Origin: Pseudoscleropodium purum
Taxonomy: Eukaryota > Streptophyta > Bryopsida > Hypnales > Brachytheciaceae
Reading direction: 5' to 3'
DNA: 64,000 nucleotides
NCBI GenBank assembly: GCA_963969395.1
Contig: OZ017798.1
Span: forward strand, 26,156,173 to 26,220,172
The notes below the pieces were generated by a model, which was not told the origin of the DNA, searched no databases, and was given only the letters and a program-made list of their open reading frames with translations. The number at the start of each line of letters is the position of its first letter. The stretch's first letter is position 1. Shown here one piece after another: positions 36,049 to 48,636 of this stretch. A program made the translations under genes and the position numbers.

Positions 36049-39000
36049 TTAATTTGGTGTGATCAATCCTTTGTGTTTTTGTGCTTTTGTACTTGATCTG
36101 GGACTTGCTGGTTGCGAACTTGATAGGTCATTTAGCCCCCATTGTATTCCTTTAGTTCTTACACCAAAGTTGTGTGTACACCATATATGTTTTGTTTTAG
36201 GAAGTGCTTTCGTTAATACATCTACTACCATAAGTTCTGTTGAACAATAATTTATCTTGATCTCAGATTTTTCTACATGTTCTTTTATAAAGTGATGACG
36301 TATTTCTATATGTTTTGTTCTTGCATGGTATTTGGGATTCTCAGTAAGTGCGATTGCACTTCTATTATCACAATTTATTGTTATTGGTGATGTTTGAGGT
36401 TCTTGTATATCACCAAGGAGATTTCTCAACCACAAAGCTTCTTTCACAGCTTCAGTGCATCCCAAGTATTCTGCTTCAGTGTTGCTTAGGGCCACAGTAT
36501 TTTGTCGCTTACTGCTCCAAGAAATTGCTGTGCCATTAATTAAGAAAACATAGCCAGATGTAGATCTTCTTTTGTCAGTTTCTCTAGCCCAATCTGAGTC
36601 AATATATCCAACTGGGCTAATTAAATCTTCACTATTTAACTTTCCATCATAAGTCAAACAATAATCTAATGTACCTTGTAAGTATCCCATTATGCGTTTT
36701 ACAGCCGTCCAATGAGAGGGTCCTGGATTAGATAAAAATTGGGACACTACTCCCACTGCATAGGCTATATCGGGTCGTGTGCAAATCATTGCATACATCA
36801 AACTACCAACTGCACTTTGATATGGTATTTCCTCCATTGCTTGTTTTTCTTCTTCCGTTTTAGGACACATTTCATTTGTTAGCTTAAGTCCAGTGGCAAA
36901 AGGTATATCAATGGGTTTACAATCTATCATATTGTATTTCTTTAAAACATTCTGTATATAATGTCTTTGGTTTAATTTAAGTTCTTGCTTTGAAAAGTTT
37001 CTCTCAATTTGAATTCCTAATAGAGATTGGACCGGACCTTGGTCCGTCATCTCAAATTCATCATTTAATAATTTCTTATACTTTTGAATTAATTGTCTTT
37101 TCTCATTGCAAATTATTAAACAATCATCAATATAAATTGCAACAATCACTATGAGAGGTGGTTTTGAATAAATGTAAACATTAGAATCGGCTGAACTTAC
37201 ATGAAACCCAATATCTTTCATGTAATTTCTAATTCATTGATACCAATATCTTGCCGATTGTTTAAGTCCGTAAATTGTTTTATTTAATTTACAAACTAAA
37301 TGTTCAAACCTTTTCCTAGCAAATCCAGGAGGTTGCATCATATATATGTCTTCATTTAAAACACCATTTAAGAATGACGTTTTAACATCCATTAAATGTA
37401 CTTCATATCCTTTCTCTGCTGCAATAGCAAGCAAAGTTCGAAGAGAAGTAATTTTTACAATTGGAGAAAATGTTTCATGAAAATCAAGTTCAGGCATTTG
37501 GGAAAACCCCTTTGCCACTAGCCTTGCTTTTCGTCTGTCAACTGCACCATCATCTTTTAATTTCAATTTAAAAATCCATTTACATCCAATGGGTTTTCTA
37601 TCTTTTGGTGGCTCAACTAATGACCATGTATCATTTTTTTTATCAAAGAATCATATTCTTGTTTTACAGCCTCCATCCATTGAGGTGCATCTTCTCTTTG
37701 TGAGGCTTCTTCGAGAGTCTTAGGTTCAATAATCAAGTCTATAGAGGTTAAAGCTTGTATATAAGCTAAATATTTGTTACCACTTGTTTCAATGTTTTCT
37801 ATAGCCTTTTTACTTAATTTACGAGCTCTTTGAGACTTTCTTACCCCGGTGGTTTCTTCAATTTGATCCGGTATGTTTTCTATGGCATCATTTTGCTCAT
37901 CAATGTCTTCAAATAAATTCTCAGGTAAAAATTGAATAGGATCAAACTCATTAATCTCATTAGTAGGGTCTTCACTTGTAATTTCATTGTCATTCCTTGT
38001 TTCTTCAAGGTTTGTTGAACTTATCCTCGAGACATCAAAACTTTTGTCATCATAAGATAGTGATTCTTGCACCAAGGGGATGGGTTCATTATTTGGTTCT
38101 AAGTTAGTTGGAGGATGTACTTCCCCTACCTTATTTTGTTGGGAAGGTAACACAATACTTCCTCCAGATATTGAATGAAAGTCCTTATTTAAGGATATAT
38201 TCAAATTTTGTGATTTGGATAAGGGAATTTCTTCATTGAAGATAACATCCCTACTAACAATAATCTTCTTTGACTTAGGATCATACAATCTATATCCTTT
38301 TGTGCTTTCCATATATCCTAGCAATTTACATTTCTTTGACTTATAATCAAATTTTTGTCTTACTTCGGTTGGTATATGCACATATGCATCACATCCGAAG
38401 GTTCTTATATGCTTCAATGAAGGTTTAATTCCCAACCACACTTCTTCAGGAGTTTTATTTTCTAATGCACTATGTGCAGATCTATTTTGTAAGTAACATG
38501 CCGTAGAAATTGCTTCTGCCCAAAATTGATTTGGCAACTTTGAAAGATGTAACATACATCTTGCGCTTTCAACTAAACTTCTATTTTTCCTTTTAGCAAC
38601 TCCGTTTTGTTTTGGAGTATAGGGAGCTGTTAATTCTCTTGCTATTCCATGTTTACTACAAAATTCTAACCAATTTTTAGATACATATTCGCCACCATTG
38701 TCACTTCATAACGTTTTGATTGTCATTTGAGATTGGTTCTCAACTAAAGCTTTGAAGATTTTGAATTTATCTAAAACTTGAGATTTTTCATAAATGAAAT
38801 ACACAAAAGTTTTCCTTGAAAAATCATCGATAAAGGTGACAAAATATTTCATTTTATCATATGATAAGGTTTGCATTGGTCCACACACATCGGAATGAAC
38901 CAATTCTAATATCGTTTTAGTTCTTCTACTTTGACCAATAGGAAACTTAAGATGTTGTTGTTTTCCATACAAACAACTTGGACAAAATACTAACTTTTGT

Positions 39001-40448
39001 TGTGGTATTAAGTCCAAGCCTTCAACCATTTGATGTTTAGACATTAATTTTAAATCTTGTTCACCAATGTGACTCATTCTATAATGCCAAACATTTATAT
39101 CAGATTTTGTTGGTATAGAAGAATTACCTATGTCTGAAATTGCATTTGCAATTATTGCATGCTCATCAATTTTGCAAGAAATATCTAACTTGTATAGATT
39201 TCTTTGCCGTTTTCCTGTGCAAACAATTTGATTAAGGGAATTATCTTTGACAATACAAACATTTGGCTTGAATGTAATATCATATCCAGAATCTGTAACT
39301 TTTCCCACTGAAATCAAATTAGTTTGTAGATTTGGCACATAGAGGACGTCATTTATACGTCGATTTTGTCCATTGGGTAAGTGGACTATGATAGATCCTT
39401 TTTCTATCACATCACAATAAGTGTTATCTGCTAGGTAAACTTTTTCTGGATTTTCTATCTTTGTAAATTGAACAAACTAATTTCTATTTGGTGTTATGTG
39501 GTGTGATGCACCTGAATCCAAATACCAATTATTTGTTTCATTACTTGCATTTACTAAAGCAGCAATGAACAAAGTTGGTGGGTCTTCACTTGCTATGTTC
39601 AATTTAACTTCATTTGGTCTTTGTTCTTGTTTAGAGAGTTTGCAATCACTTGCAAAATGACCGTATTTATTACAATTAAAACATTTAACTTTCTTAATGT
39701 TTTTAGTGAATTTGGGTGGTGGTCCACTCCTTTTATAGGTGTTAAAACCTTTCTTCTTTTGAAAGTTGAACTTTCTTTTTGTATAAAACACACTTGATGA
39801 TGATGATGACAATTCATTGTTGAAATGACCATCCAACTTTCTCCTTAATTCTTCCTGCAATAACTTTGACATTGCAGTTGATAAGGTGATGCCAGCAGTG
39901 TTGCTTAAGACATCAACCACATTTTGGTATGATTGTGAAACACTTCCAAGAAATGTTTCAAGTTGTTCGTCTTCTTGAATTGTTGCACCGACGGCAATCA
40001 ATTCATCAAAAACTGACCTGAACATATATATATGTTCGCTCATACTCTTATCATCATCCATTTTCAATTTAATGAATTTTCTTCTCAAATACACTCTATT
40101 TGATATGTTGCTAACTTGATAAATTGCTTGCAATTCATCCTAGGCCTCTTTAGCCGTCGCAACTCTAGTGATGTGATGAAGACTTGAATTCTTCACACTA
40201 TTAACTAGTATAGTGAGGGCAGACAGGTTTCTATCTTCCCAATCAACAATACTCTCCGGCCCGGTTGCAGGTAAGGGAGCAATGTTTGCCTCCATAGGGG
40301 CAACTGGTCTTCTTTCGCTTCCGTCAACAATAGACCATAGCTTTTCTTTCTTTAGAGTGAAAGTTATTCTAGTTCTCCATATAGATTGATTTTACCCATC
40401 TAACTTATCAATATGACGTAATTCGTATGGAGAACTTTAAATATTCAT
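36049..40448 (-). pseudogene. Copia gag-pol polyprotein (broken)
   Basis: A single minus frame runs from the ATG at 40448. Domains in order: gag with KEKLWSIVDG, a CCHC knuckle CFNCNKYGHFASDC, protease WYLDSGASHHIT, integrase (WHYRMSHIG, CPSCLYGKQ, VHSDVCGPM, SDNGGEY), reverse transcriptase (IYIDDCLII box) and RNase H (SNTEAEYLG, KHIEIRHHFIKEH). In-frame stops lie at 40437-40439, 40392-40394, 40140-40142, 39477-39479, 38706-38708 and 37234-37236. One frameshift lies near 37640 in a run of eight T on the plus strand (eight A in the coding sense). Neighbouring context (for example TL*SDNGGEY and YWYQ*IRNYM) suggests most stops were Trp, Arg or Gln codons changed by one transition. Confidence 0.95.
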
Positions 40449-40469
40449 TGTCAAATTTTTTATTTTATT

Positions 40470-40685
40470 TTATTCTTGTACAATTCTATTTATAATTGTA
40501 CTCTCATTTTGTAAATGCAATTCATTTTGATCAATGTGTTCAACATGGAGTTGAAAGAGTTCATTGAAGATTGCATTTATAAATCTTAGATGATTCTCAA
40601 CTTCACTTCTTTCTTCTTCAACAATTAGCAAGTTGAATACATCTTCACTTGAGCATTCCGCTTTGCTTGTTGGAGGAAAACACAT
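40470..40685 (-). CDS. Small leader ORF between primer site and gag in the Copia element
   Basis: An ATG at 40685, 35 nt after the primer site, opens a 71-codon frame with many glutamates and a predicted helix (EEERSEVENHLRFINAIFNE). It ends 22 nt before the probable gag start at 40448. I do not recognise it. It could be a translated upstream frame or chance; it is intact while the downstream polyprotein is broken. Confidence 0.35.
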   Translation of the reverse strand: MCFPPTSKAECSSEDVFNLLIVEEERSEVENHLRFINAIFNELFQLHVEHIDQNELHLQNESTIINRIVQE

Positions 40686-40720
40686 GATTAATTTGTTAAA
40701 TTAAATTCATGTAATATTTT

Positions 40721-40732
40721 GCTCTGATACCA
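40721..40732 (-). other. Copia primer-binding site (initiator tRNA-Met type)
   Basis: The minus strand reads TGGTATCAGAGC immediately after the 5' LTR. This is the standard primer site of plant Copia elements. Confidence 0.95.
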
Positions 40733-40885
40733 TGATGGAATTCAAGAAGGATACAAAAATGATATATATATTAACCACACCATGATGGATTTCAAGTACA
40801 TGGTAGCTATTATAGTACTACCTAAATCTATGAATAGTCACACCCTTTCAGTACTACAACTAATGTCCAATTTTTTATTCTAACA
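40733..40885 (-). repeat. Copia 5' LTR
   Basis: It is 153 bp, followed on the minus strand directly by the primer-binding site. An AT-rich ATATATATATT tract inside may serve as the promoter core, but the transcription start is unknown. Confidence 0.95.
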
Positions 40886-40890
40886 AATTG

Positions 40891-41170
40891 AACCTGCTAG
40901 TCCAAACTATAACTAATTCTTTTGCTTAATTGAATTATAGACTAACATTGCTCTATAGCCGTAAGGTCCATTTGTCAAGCACAATGGTTCCTATCAAACC
41001 TACCAATCAATTGGTCAGTCTACTCTAATTCACAATTTCTAATTTCAACTTAACCAAAGTTCTATCATTTAAATTGACTAATTGACATCTCAACAATTGG
41101 CAACCACCAAAGAAATCTTTTAGGTAGCTTCATCGTTTTGTCTTGTTCTCCAACATTTGTTTGATCCTCA
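40891..41170. repeat. Older AT-rich sequence, segment 2 of 4
   Basis: This piece lies between the Copia target duplication and the hAT target duplication and continues the style of segment 1. No gene. Confidence 0.5.
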
Positions 41171-41178
41171 CTTGATAG
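41171..41178. repeat. hAT target-site duplication, left
   Basis: CTTGATAG, identical to 51215-51222. Eight base pairs is the hAT hallmark. Confidence 0.9.
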
Positions 41179-41311
41179 TAGGGTTGACGAATCTCTACGT
41201 CCGCCCCAAAATAGCGTCCGTTTTCCGGACGTCCGGACGCACGGACGCTAGCGGATGCAGCGTCCCTCCCGCCGTCGGAAGGCGGATGGGCGGGGCGGAC
41301 AGACGGGGTAG
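41179..41311. repeat. hAT left terminus with GC-rich subterminal repeats
   Basis: The terminal TAGGGTTGACGAATC is followed by dense GGACG/CGTCC words. The first base is T where the right end and the nested MITE have C, again a C to T type change. Such arrays are usual transposase-binding sites in hAT elements. Confidence 0.8.
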
Positions 41312-41887
41312 CTTAGAAAACCCATTTTGGGTTTAGGGTTTTGATTGTTTTCACCAATGAAAGGTTGAGAGTGAAGTCATTTTGATTTTAATTTTTCTTA
41401 TATTGCAATTGCGATTCAATAGAGTTGTATATCACTATTTATGTAAAAGCTAAAATATGAAATATATTTTTAATTTTTTTTGTTGAATTTCATTTTGATT
41501 TAGAAACAAAATCACTTTAAAATCCAGCGAGATGTATATCATCAATAAACAAACAATTTTATAATAAAATGATTGAAGAAACCATTGTCATTTGTCAACA
41601 TGAGCTTCATATATCATAAGCAACTAAACAATCAAACATCTAAATTCACATCTCCACAATTCCTATGGACGCCAATCCACATCTCCTCTAACCTCAGCTC
41701 CACTACTCTTTCTTGCAACTCTCCGTTCAAAATCTTCATTATCGGAGTCATCTTCATTGTTGGAGTCATCTTCATTGTTGGAATCAAGTATCGTTGTCTC
41801 CTTCAAGTCTTCTTTCGAAGTAGGTTTACTCCCTTCTTTCGAATTTAATTTTTCTTCTTCTACTTTGACAGAACGATTAAAGGCTTT

Positions 41888-44800
41888 TTAAATAGGAACC
41901 TTTCTTTTTTTTCTATTTGACAAAGTAGCAACATTTTCATCAAGAGGGGTCCTATTCTTCACTGGAGAGATAGAAAAAGGTTGCATTTCTCTTTTCGCTT
42001 TCACGTTACTCGATTCTTGAACCATCAATCTCGATGTAGGGTCGACATGTCCATGAACGGTTATCTCCACTTTGGCTTTCTTTTGAAGTAATAGAGTGCC
42101 GTTTGTTGATTTGATGGGTTCTTGCGCCATTCCCTTTCCTAAAATGCAAGCACACAAAGATGCCAATGGCATCCGATCACTATCCGTATCACTTAGGCTT
42201 GTAGGTGATGACGTTACTTTCCGTAGATTACCGCTTGTAGAAATTTCTTTGGAAATATTCATTAGGCATTTTCCATATCCAAAGCTCTGAGAATCATTCA
42301 ATCGTGTGGTAACAGACTTCAATGGTATTGGTGGAAGAGCACTAGATCTCGGTACTTCAAAAATTGACTTCATTGGCTCTTTTCTTTTATCACTCTTCAC
42401 AATTGCCGAATTTGTGACTACCATCCCAAGTGAATCATTATTTTTCTGTACCGCAATATTTGGTTCCCCCTCATCACCACTATTGTTGCCCACATCTTTT
42501 GGAATGTCCACCTCCATGACCGCATCTTCTCTTTTGTCGTTTCCTTGCACTACATTTAATGCCATAGATGGAGATTGAGAAATTAAAACTTCTTCATTTC
42601 TCCCATCATCACCAATAGCATTCTCATTGATTTTCACCTCTTTGGCAATAGCGTTTGCCTTTTCCGATAGAATGTTTTCGCTATTCAAGAATTCCATTCC
42701 ATTGCAATATGCAGTTAAAGAAGGTAGATTCGCCTGTACCCCTACATTGTCCTCGTCTTCACAAAAGGTATATGCATCGTTTGCATTGTCGGGAACGACA
42801 TCCTTGCGGTTTAGATGATAATCATGCGTATCATTCACCAAATCGGGAAAGCCTTCCATAACGTCTTCATCTCCCCATGCTGTCGCACGATTGAAGTCAT
42901 CTCCGCCATCTACAGCTGAAAGGGCCCTTTCCAAATCCTCGTCATCATCGTCTTCTAACGTCGGCCTATCTGAATCCTCTGATTCCATTGGATCCACATT
43001 ATCATTATACCATTTTTTTTCATCTTTTTCCTTCGATGCGTTTAATACTTTGGAATTGATATACACGTACACCAAATCCGCTGCTCTCTCCGGCTTCAAT
43101 TTATTTTGAGATTTGTTGTGAACAAAAGAATAATTGCTCCAATTTCGTTCACATGAAGATGATGACACCGGTTGAGCCAATATCCTCTTCGCTAATGGAA
43201 CTATAAACTTGCCACATGCACCTTCAAAATCCCACCAAGCATGTGCGGACAACATTTGATCTCCCAGATTCAACATATTGTGAAATGGAGGTTCCTTGTG
43301 TCGAAAAGCTACAAATTCCTTCACCACTACTGCATATTCATCTGGTTTACATATTCTCTCCAAAACTTTCTTACATCCTGACATTGCATCTGCGTCATCC
43401 GCTAGCTCTTTGTTATGAAGAAGGTATGGATTCAAAAGAGCTACGGCTGATTGGAGATCGTTGTCCACCATTCTTCTTCGGGCATAAAAAGACTATACCA
43501 ATGGAATTGCAAATTCTTCTAGCAAACAAAATGGTGGACTTTGTAATCCGTTCACGTGCTTCTCTAATTTCCTCATGATATGCAACACCTTCCCTATGCA
43601 TGGTGATTTTGAATCCAAATCGCGAAGTGCACATATGATTGGTTCAACCATCTCCACATAATTGATGGACTGATTCCAAAAATGGTCATCAAGAATAATT
43701 TTCTTCACCGCTAAGGCCAAGTCTTTTGGTTGGACTTTGGCTCCACGTTTTTTCTTGAGAGTATGTACATACTCAACCCATTGCGGATCTACCACCGTTT
43801 GTTCCAATGCTCCTCTCAATTTTATCAAACGTTCCATCATGATAAATTTAGAGGCGAACCTTGTATCCCCAGGCATTAAGAGACCAAGATTTGGCGAATA
43901 CTTTCACAATAGAGCTAGCGGCATATGTCTCTTTCTGATAAATTTAGCTACAAGAACTCCTTTATCCAATTTGGAAGCAATCCATTTTTGTGCAGCCCAA
44001 TCCTTCAACAACAAATTCAATGCATGTACCACGCACCTTTGGTAAAAAATATGAGGATATTTTGCAGATATTACATCCCATGCGGACGAATTCACGGGAG
44101 CATTATCCGTAGTTATTAACACGACGTTCTTGGACCCCACTTGTTCAATGAACTTTTCCAACACAGTTGCCAACAGGGTTGACGAATTTCAACATCCGCC
44201 CCAAAATAGCGTCCGTTTTCCGGACATCCGGACGCACGGACGCTAGCGGACGCAGCATCCCGACCGCTGTCGTAAAGCGGACGGGCGGGGCGGACGGGAG
44301 GGGGCGGACGCCCAGATCGTGCTGACCAGATCAGTTCACGCGTAGATCGGACGGCCGTAATCGGGCGGACGAACGGGCGGACAGGGGACAGGCGGACGTT
44401 GTGTCCGCTAGGACGCGAATGTCAGCGGACGCTGCGGACACAGCGTCCGCGTCCGAACGTCCTGTCAACCCTGGCTGCCAAATACTCCGCATTTTTTTCA
44501 CAACCACTTGTATCTACAGATCCAAGAAATTCTTCACCTGCGGATAATACAAGCATAGCATTGATGAGAGGTCGATTAGTCACGGAGCTCCATCCATCAA
44601 TGGACAATGTTGCTCCAAATTTTCGAATGCTATCTTCAGTCCGTGCATTCAACTGTATCTGAATGTTGGTCTTCGCCTCATTCAACAATTTGTACCGAAG
44701 GTCGTGGTATGAGGGAGGAATGTATGGCCTACCAAACGCAACCGTTTTCTTCACTACTTCTTTAAAAGCTGGATTTCAAGCCACGGAAAATGGTATGTTC

Positions 44801-45327
44801 GCCGAATAAAAAAAATTTGCCCACACTGAATGTAATTTGCGTCTATGACCTTCTTCAAACCCATTCAGTAAGCTGCCTTGCCTCTGAGGCCTAAAACTTG
44901 ATGTCCTCGGGGTTTCACGTTCACTAGAAGCTTCCGTATTCAAAGTCATTTCAGTTGTGGCACATACCATTGATACTAATTCTTTGGACGCTGGACAAGA
45001 ATCTTCGTGGTCAGAATGCGACACAACCTTTCCGGCCGAAAACTCTTGAACATCTGAAAGGCCAGGGTTGCCATCCACATTGTCCATTACAACGGGTTTT
45101 GGAAAAACTCCTTCGCAATGCCGAAATAAATTTCAAACTGCCATTGATAATCGTGGATAAAGGCTCACTCCTTTATCACGTACACCTCCAGGCCCAGAAT
45201 AGCCTAAGTGGCTGAACATACAGCTGAGCTTCCTTGACATGCTCGCTTTGCAAAGCCTACATTTTACTTTACCACCCTCTTGCACACTAAACCAAGGAGA
45301 AAAATCCCCCATCGGTTTGGCCACCAT
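41888..45327 (-). pseudogene. hAT transposase with BED-like zinc finger, interrupted by a MITE and four stops
   Basis: If the 300 bp MITE and one target copy are ignored, one minus frame of about 1,043 codons runs from the ATG at 45327. A BED-like finger (VKCRLCKASMSRKLS, then MFSHLGYSG) is N-terminal. The catalytic domain has LSIDGWSSVTNRP with the first Asp (about 44597), LITTDNAPVN with the second, and the conserved Cys-His in YQRCVVHALN. The hAT dimerisation region reads SSSSCERNWSNYSFVHNK then KLKPERAADLVYVY (about 43175-43050). A 375-residue acidic, disordered tail with a basic end (NRKKRKVPI) follows, longer than is usual. Stops lie at 45133-45135, 44776-44778, 43904-43906 (TGA) and 43493-43495 (TAG). 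All are explainable by single transitions, so the gene is recently dead. Confidence 0.92.
44174..44473. mobile_element. 300 bp hAT MITE nested in the transposase, made of the host element's own ends
   Basis: It starts CAGGGTTGACGAATTTC and ends GTCAACCCTG, flanked by GTTGCCAA (44166-44173) and GCTGCCAA (44474-44481), an 8 bp duplication with one transition. Its left half matches 41179-41311 (including CCCCAAAATAGCGTCCG) and its right half matches the last part of 51056-51214 (AATGTCAGCGGACGCTGCGG). It is thus an internal-deletion derivative of the same element. Removing it restores the transposase frame across YLA-TVLEKF. Confidence 0.92.
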
Positions 45328-45640
45328 ACTAACAAGTGTATGTTTTACCTCAATTTCAAAAGAAATCAATAAAATGTTTTAAATTTGAAACCCACAACGT
45401 GACAATGTATACAATATCAATGAAATTAGTCACACAAAGCTTTGAAAATCAAAGTCCCCCCGTCCACCGAACTATGCATTACCAAACAAGAGACTCAATA
45501 AATTGAAGCTCATAGCCCTTGGAAATCTTAGCGTTCGGTTTTTCGAGAGTGAATACCAAAGCTTCTCTTCTAACATTTATAGTCCCCTCCAGAAAATTAA
45601 AGGTTCATTTTTAGGGTTTCCGTTCAAAAACAAGCAACGG

Positions 45641-45860
45641 CCCGGACGGGGCGGGCGGACGGACCGGTCGGACGGGTCGGACAGGGCGGTCGGACGGGGC
45701 GATCGGGCGGACAGGCCAAACAGGGCGGACGGGGCGGTCGAACGGGACTGTCCGCACTATCCGCCTTCCAACGCCGTCCGCACTTTGGACACGCTAACCG
45801 CCTCACTTAAACACTGACCGCCGACGGCGTCCGCCCAGGTGTCCATTGGAGCATCCTAAG
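45641..45860 (-). repeat. Internal CGGACG-type repeat block upstream of the transposase
   Basis: Irregular tandem GGACGGGGCGG words, reading CCGCCCCGTCC on the transposase strand. The block lies about 310-530 bp before the transposase ATG. It has no TIR at its border, so it is internal to the element. It may act as promoter or as extra transposase-binding sites; that is inference. Confidence 0.7.
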
Positions 45861-47724
45861 AGGCCGATATAACTCAAAAAGAGCGGTAACATTTCCAAAA
45901 AAAAACAGCCTAATAATCACTGCTAAATGAGGATCAATGTAATTGATTTATCATTTAAAAAAAAAAAATGTAAACCCTAAACCCTATACCCTAATTACCC
46001 TAAACCTTTTCTTTTCTCCCCTAAATTGTTTTACGAATGAGGGGAATGTGGTTAAGTTGAATATGTTTGGATAATTTACTCATATTATCCTTCTAAATAG
46101 GTTTTGAGAAGATCTGAAGATGGTGGGGATTTTTTTAAAGTTCATTAGGAAATCAAATGTTTTGCAGAAATAATCAATTCCTTTTTCATCATAAGCAAAT
46201 GAAATTTTAAAAAAAGGCCCCAATACATAATTAGAATAACAATTTAATGGATTTCAACCTCATGATATTTAATGAAAGGTTGTGTTTTCTAATTAGAAGT
46301 GCATCACGATCTTGAAATGAACATCGAGTCTTTCATATTTTTTAATGAAATTTTGATTAGATTTGAAAACAAAGAAAAAGAATCAATGTTTTAACTTTCA
46401 AATCATATATGGCTATATTTTTCCTTAAAAACATAGAAAAATTCGTTACTTGAGTTGGTTGAGTAGAATACATTATACACTTATACATGTACTATATTTA
46501 TTTTGAAGGGTAATTCCAATATTCTTATTTAAGATGTTTTTAAATATTAATTTTAAAAAAGAGGGTTCATTGTTTAAAGATCTAAAAAATTGACAAACAT
46601 AATTTCTATTATAAATAGGAATTGAATTCGGAATTCGAATTTTGAAATGATTCAAATGAACAAGATATTGATTATAAAATATTTCTTTGTTTGAGTTTTC
46701 AAAATGAATTCACGAAACAATTGCAAACTTTTGAACTTAGGTATATGATATTGTTTTCGGTTTGTACTTTGTAGAGTATAATACTTCAATTTTAATCCTA
46801 AATAAATGAAAAAACTCCACATGAATGAAATATTTCTATGTATTGCACAAAGATTTCTACCAATTACTATGATAATTAAATACATTGTTACATTTCATAA
46901 AATATTCTACATAGAAAGAAAAAATCATTTCAGTTTTCAATCATGATAAACGATGTCTTCTACTCTTTTTGTTATATGTTCATTTTGTATAACGTGTACA
47001 TTGTACAATCTTTGAGAGCAGGGGAGCTCATTTTTGACTCTCATTGAAATAGAAAATATATTTGTGTTTGGATTCTGAAATCATTATGTATTCTACAGTC
47101 TTGCAAGAATGCATCTTGCTTTTTCCTTTGAATCCTTTTGATATTTTTTTTTCCTTTGCTTTCTCGTAGGGCTCTTGTTCTCTTCATTTGACCAGCCTAT
47201 TTGGCTTGGCTCTTAGTTTTTGTTTTTTTTAATGCAATGGTTTATGCATATGTTATAAAAAATATATATTATTTATTTAAAATTAATATATTGATGAACG
47301 AACGCATAAAGGCATTCAATGCTTTCACATTTAAAGTTATAAATCTATCATAAATCACTCTTACAAATTTGAATGATTGAATCGAAAATTTGAAAATGTA
47401 ATTACAAGAGCTTTCAATTCAATCAATTGCATAAATCATAAATGTTGAAATGCAACTCGTATGAGTTTAGCATCTATGAAGATTAATTCATGCCATCCAC
47501 ATGCAATTTTCGAATTTAATAAAATGCAATTGAGTACTTCAATTTCTTTCCCTTCAATTCTCCAAGTAACATTCACTTCATATCTTTCTCTATTTGTTTA
47601 TTTAATTTTTGGGAATAAATGGAGAAACCATCTTTGTCTATATTTGAACATGCACTCTTATTTGATTGATGAAGAATAGATCTATGAAATATATAATCAT
47701 TGATTTGTTCATGTTGATTTATTT

Positions 47725-47770
47725 AATATATTTAATATATGTATATATATTTATATATATATATATATAT
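47725..47770. repeat. (TA)n microsatellite
   Basis: Almost pure TA/ATATT repeats inside the AT-rich spacer. Confidence 0.8.
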
Positions 47771-47984
47771 CATTAAAGGAGTATGAAAGACAAGATTGAC
47801 AGATTGTGTTCAAATGTTGTTGATTTTGAAATGATTTAGTACTATATCATTTATAAGAATATTATAATGGTATTATGTTATAATATTCCTAAAACAATTG
47901 CAACAAATATTAAAATACATGCTAAGTTAGGTTTGTTAGCCTACCAATTGTTCATTAATAGACATAATTGAGTAGCCCCCTTAA

Positions 47985-48195
47985 ATGAAACACTCAATAT
48001 CTAATATCTTACAATCCAAATGGTGGATTTGTCTAAAAATTTTTCCACATCTTTTCCAACTAATTTACTACAAGATCCTACGGTTACATATGCTCAAAAG
48101 TATTTTTCTTCCAAGACTTGGTATTTGCACTACTACTGGCAGTTTTGAAGTGTTTTTAGTGAAAAGAACTTTAGGGGCTAAACATCTATACCATT
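47985..48195 (+). repeat. Dispersed AT-rich repeat family, copy C (3' fragment)
   Basis: It matches the right part of copies A and B: AATATCTTACAATCCAAA, TTTTTCCACATCTTTTC, TTTACTACAAGATCCTACGG and the end TTTAGGGGCTA. Its presence within the hAT means one of the two inserted into or captured the other. Confidence 0.6.
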
Positions 48196-48636
48196 AGATT
48201 TTGAAAAAAGAACAATTTGCTTCATTGGGGATAACTATAAGTCCATGCTCTTTTTCGATAGCCAAAACACACTTGCAAGGACTTGGACATTTAGTGGTTT
48301 ACTAAGTGATTAGACGTCAACTAATTCAATTTAATAGTAGAATTTTTATTCAACTACCTTATTACAATTGCTTTATACATAATGCAACGTGAATATTTGG
48401 GTACATATATTAAACGTCGCAATCCTTTCGTCAATTTTTGCACATTTTTGCTCATATCTTTGTACAAAAATATTTTTTACCAAGAATTCATAAATTTGGT
48501 CATAAAGGAAGGCTACCTTTTTTAATTTCAAATTTTACATTGAATGAATGAAAAGTTAGTTGAACTATACAATGCCATGAAGACCTCTGTTTATCGTGCA
48601 AAATATGGATTTAGGATCGCTTTAGGGTCAAACCGC

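Larger units (their letters stand above)
35848..40885 (-). mobile_element. Complete but defective Copia LTR retrotransposon
   Basis: Two 153 bp LTRs (35848-36000 and 40733-40885) start TGATGG and end TAACA on the plus strand, i.e. TG...CA. The 5 bp target duplication AATTG (35843-35847 and 40886-40890) flanks the unit. The minus strand holds, in order, primer site, gag, protease, integrase, reverse transcriptase and RNase H, the Copia order. The LTRs differ at 5 of 153 positions, four of them transitions, so insertion was fairly recent. Six in-frame stops and one frameshift leave it unable to make a full polyprotein. Confidence 0.95.
45861..48636. other. AT-rich spacer inside the hAT element
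   Basis: No gene is visible between the two GC-rich blocks. It contains a (TA)n microsatellite and a fragment of the dispersed AT-rich repeat. It may itself include older insertions, but I found no bounded element. Confidence 0.5.

Noticed and set aside
41573..41848. 91-codon plus-strand ORF near the hAT left end
   Set aside because: It lies opposite the probable 3' flank of the transposase and includes a short IFIVGVIFIVG repeat, with no known motif.
45641..45860. CRISPR-like or satellite array
   Set aside because: The words are irregular in length and spacing with no unique spacers, and the context is a eukaryotic transposon.
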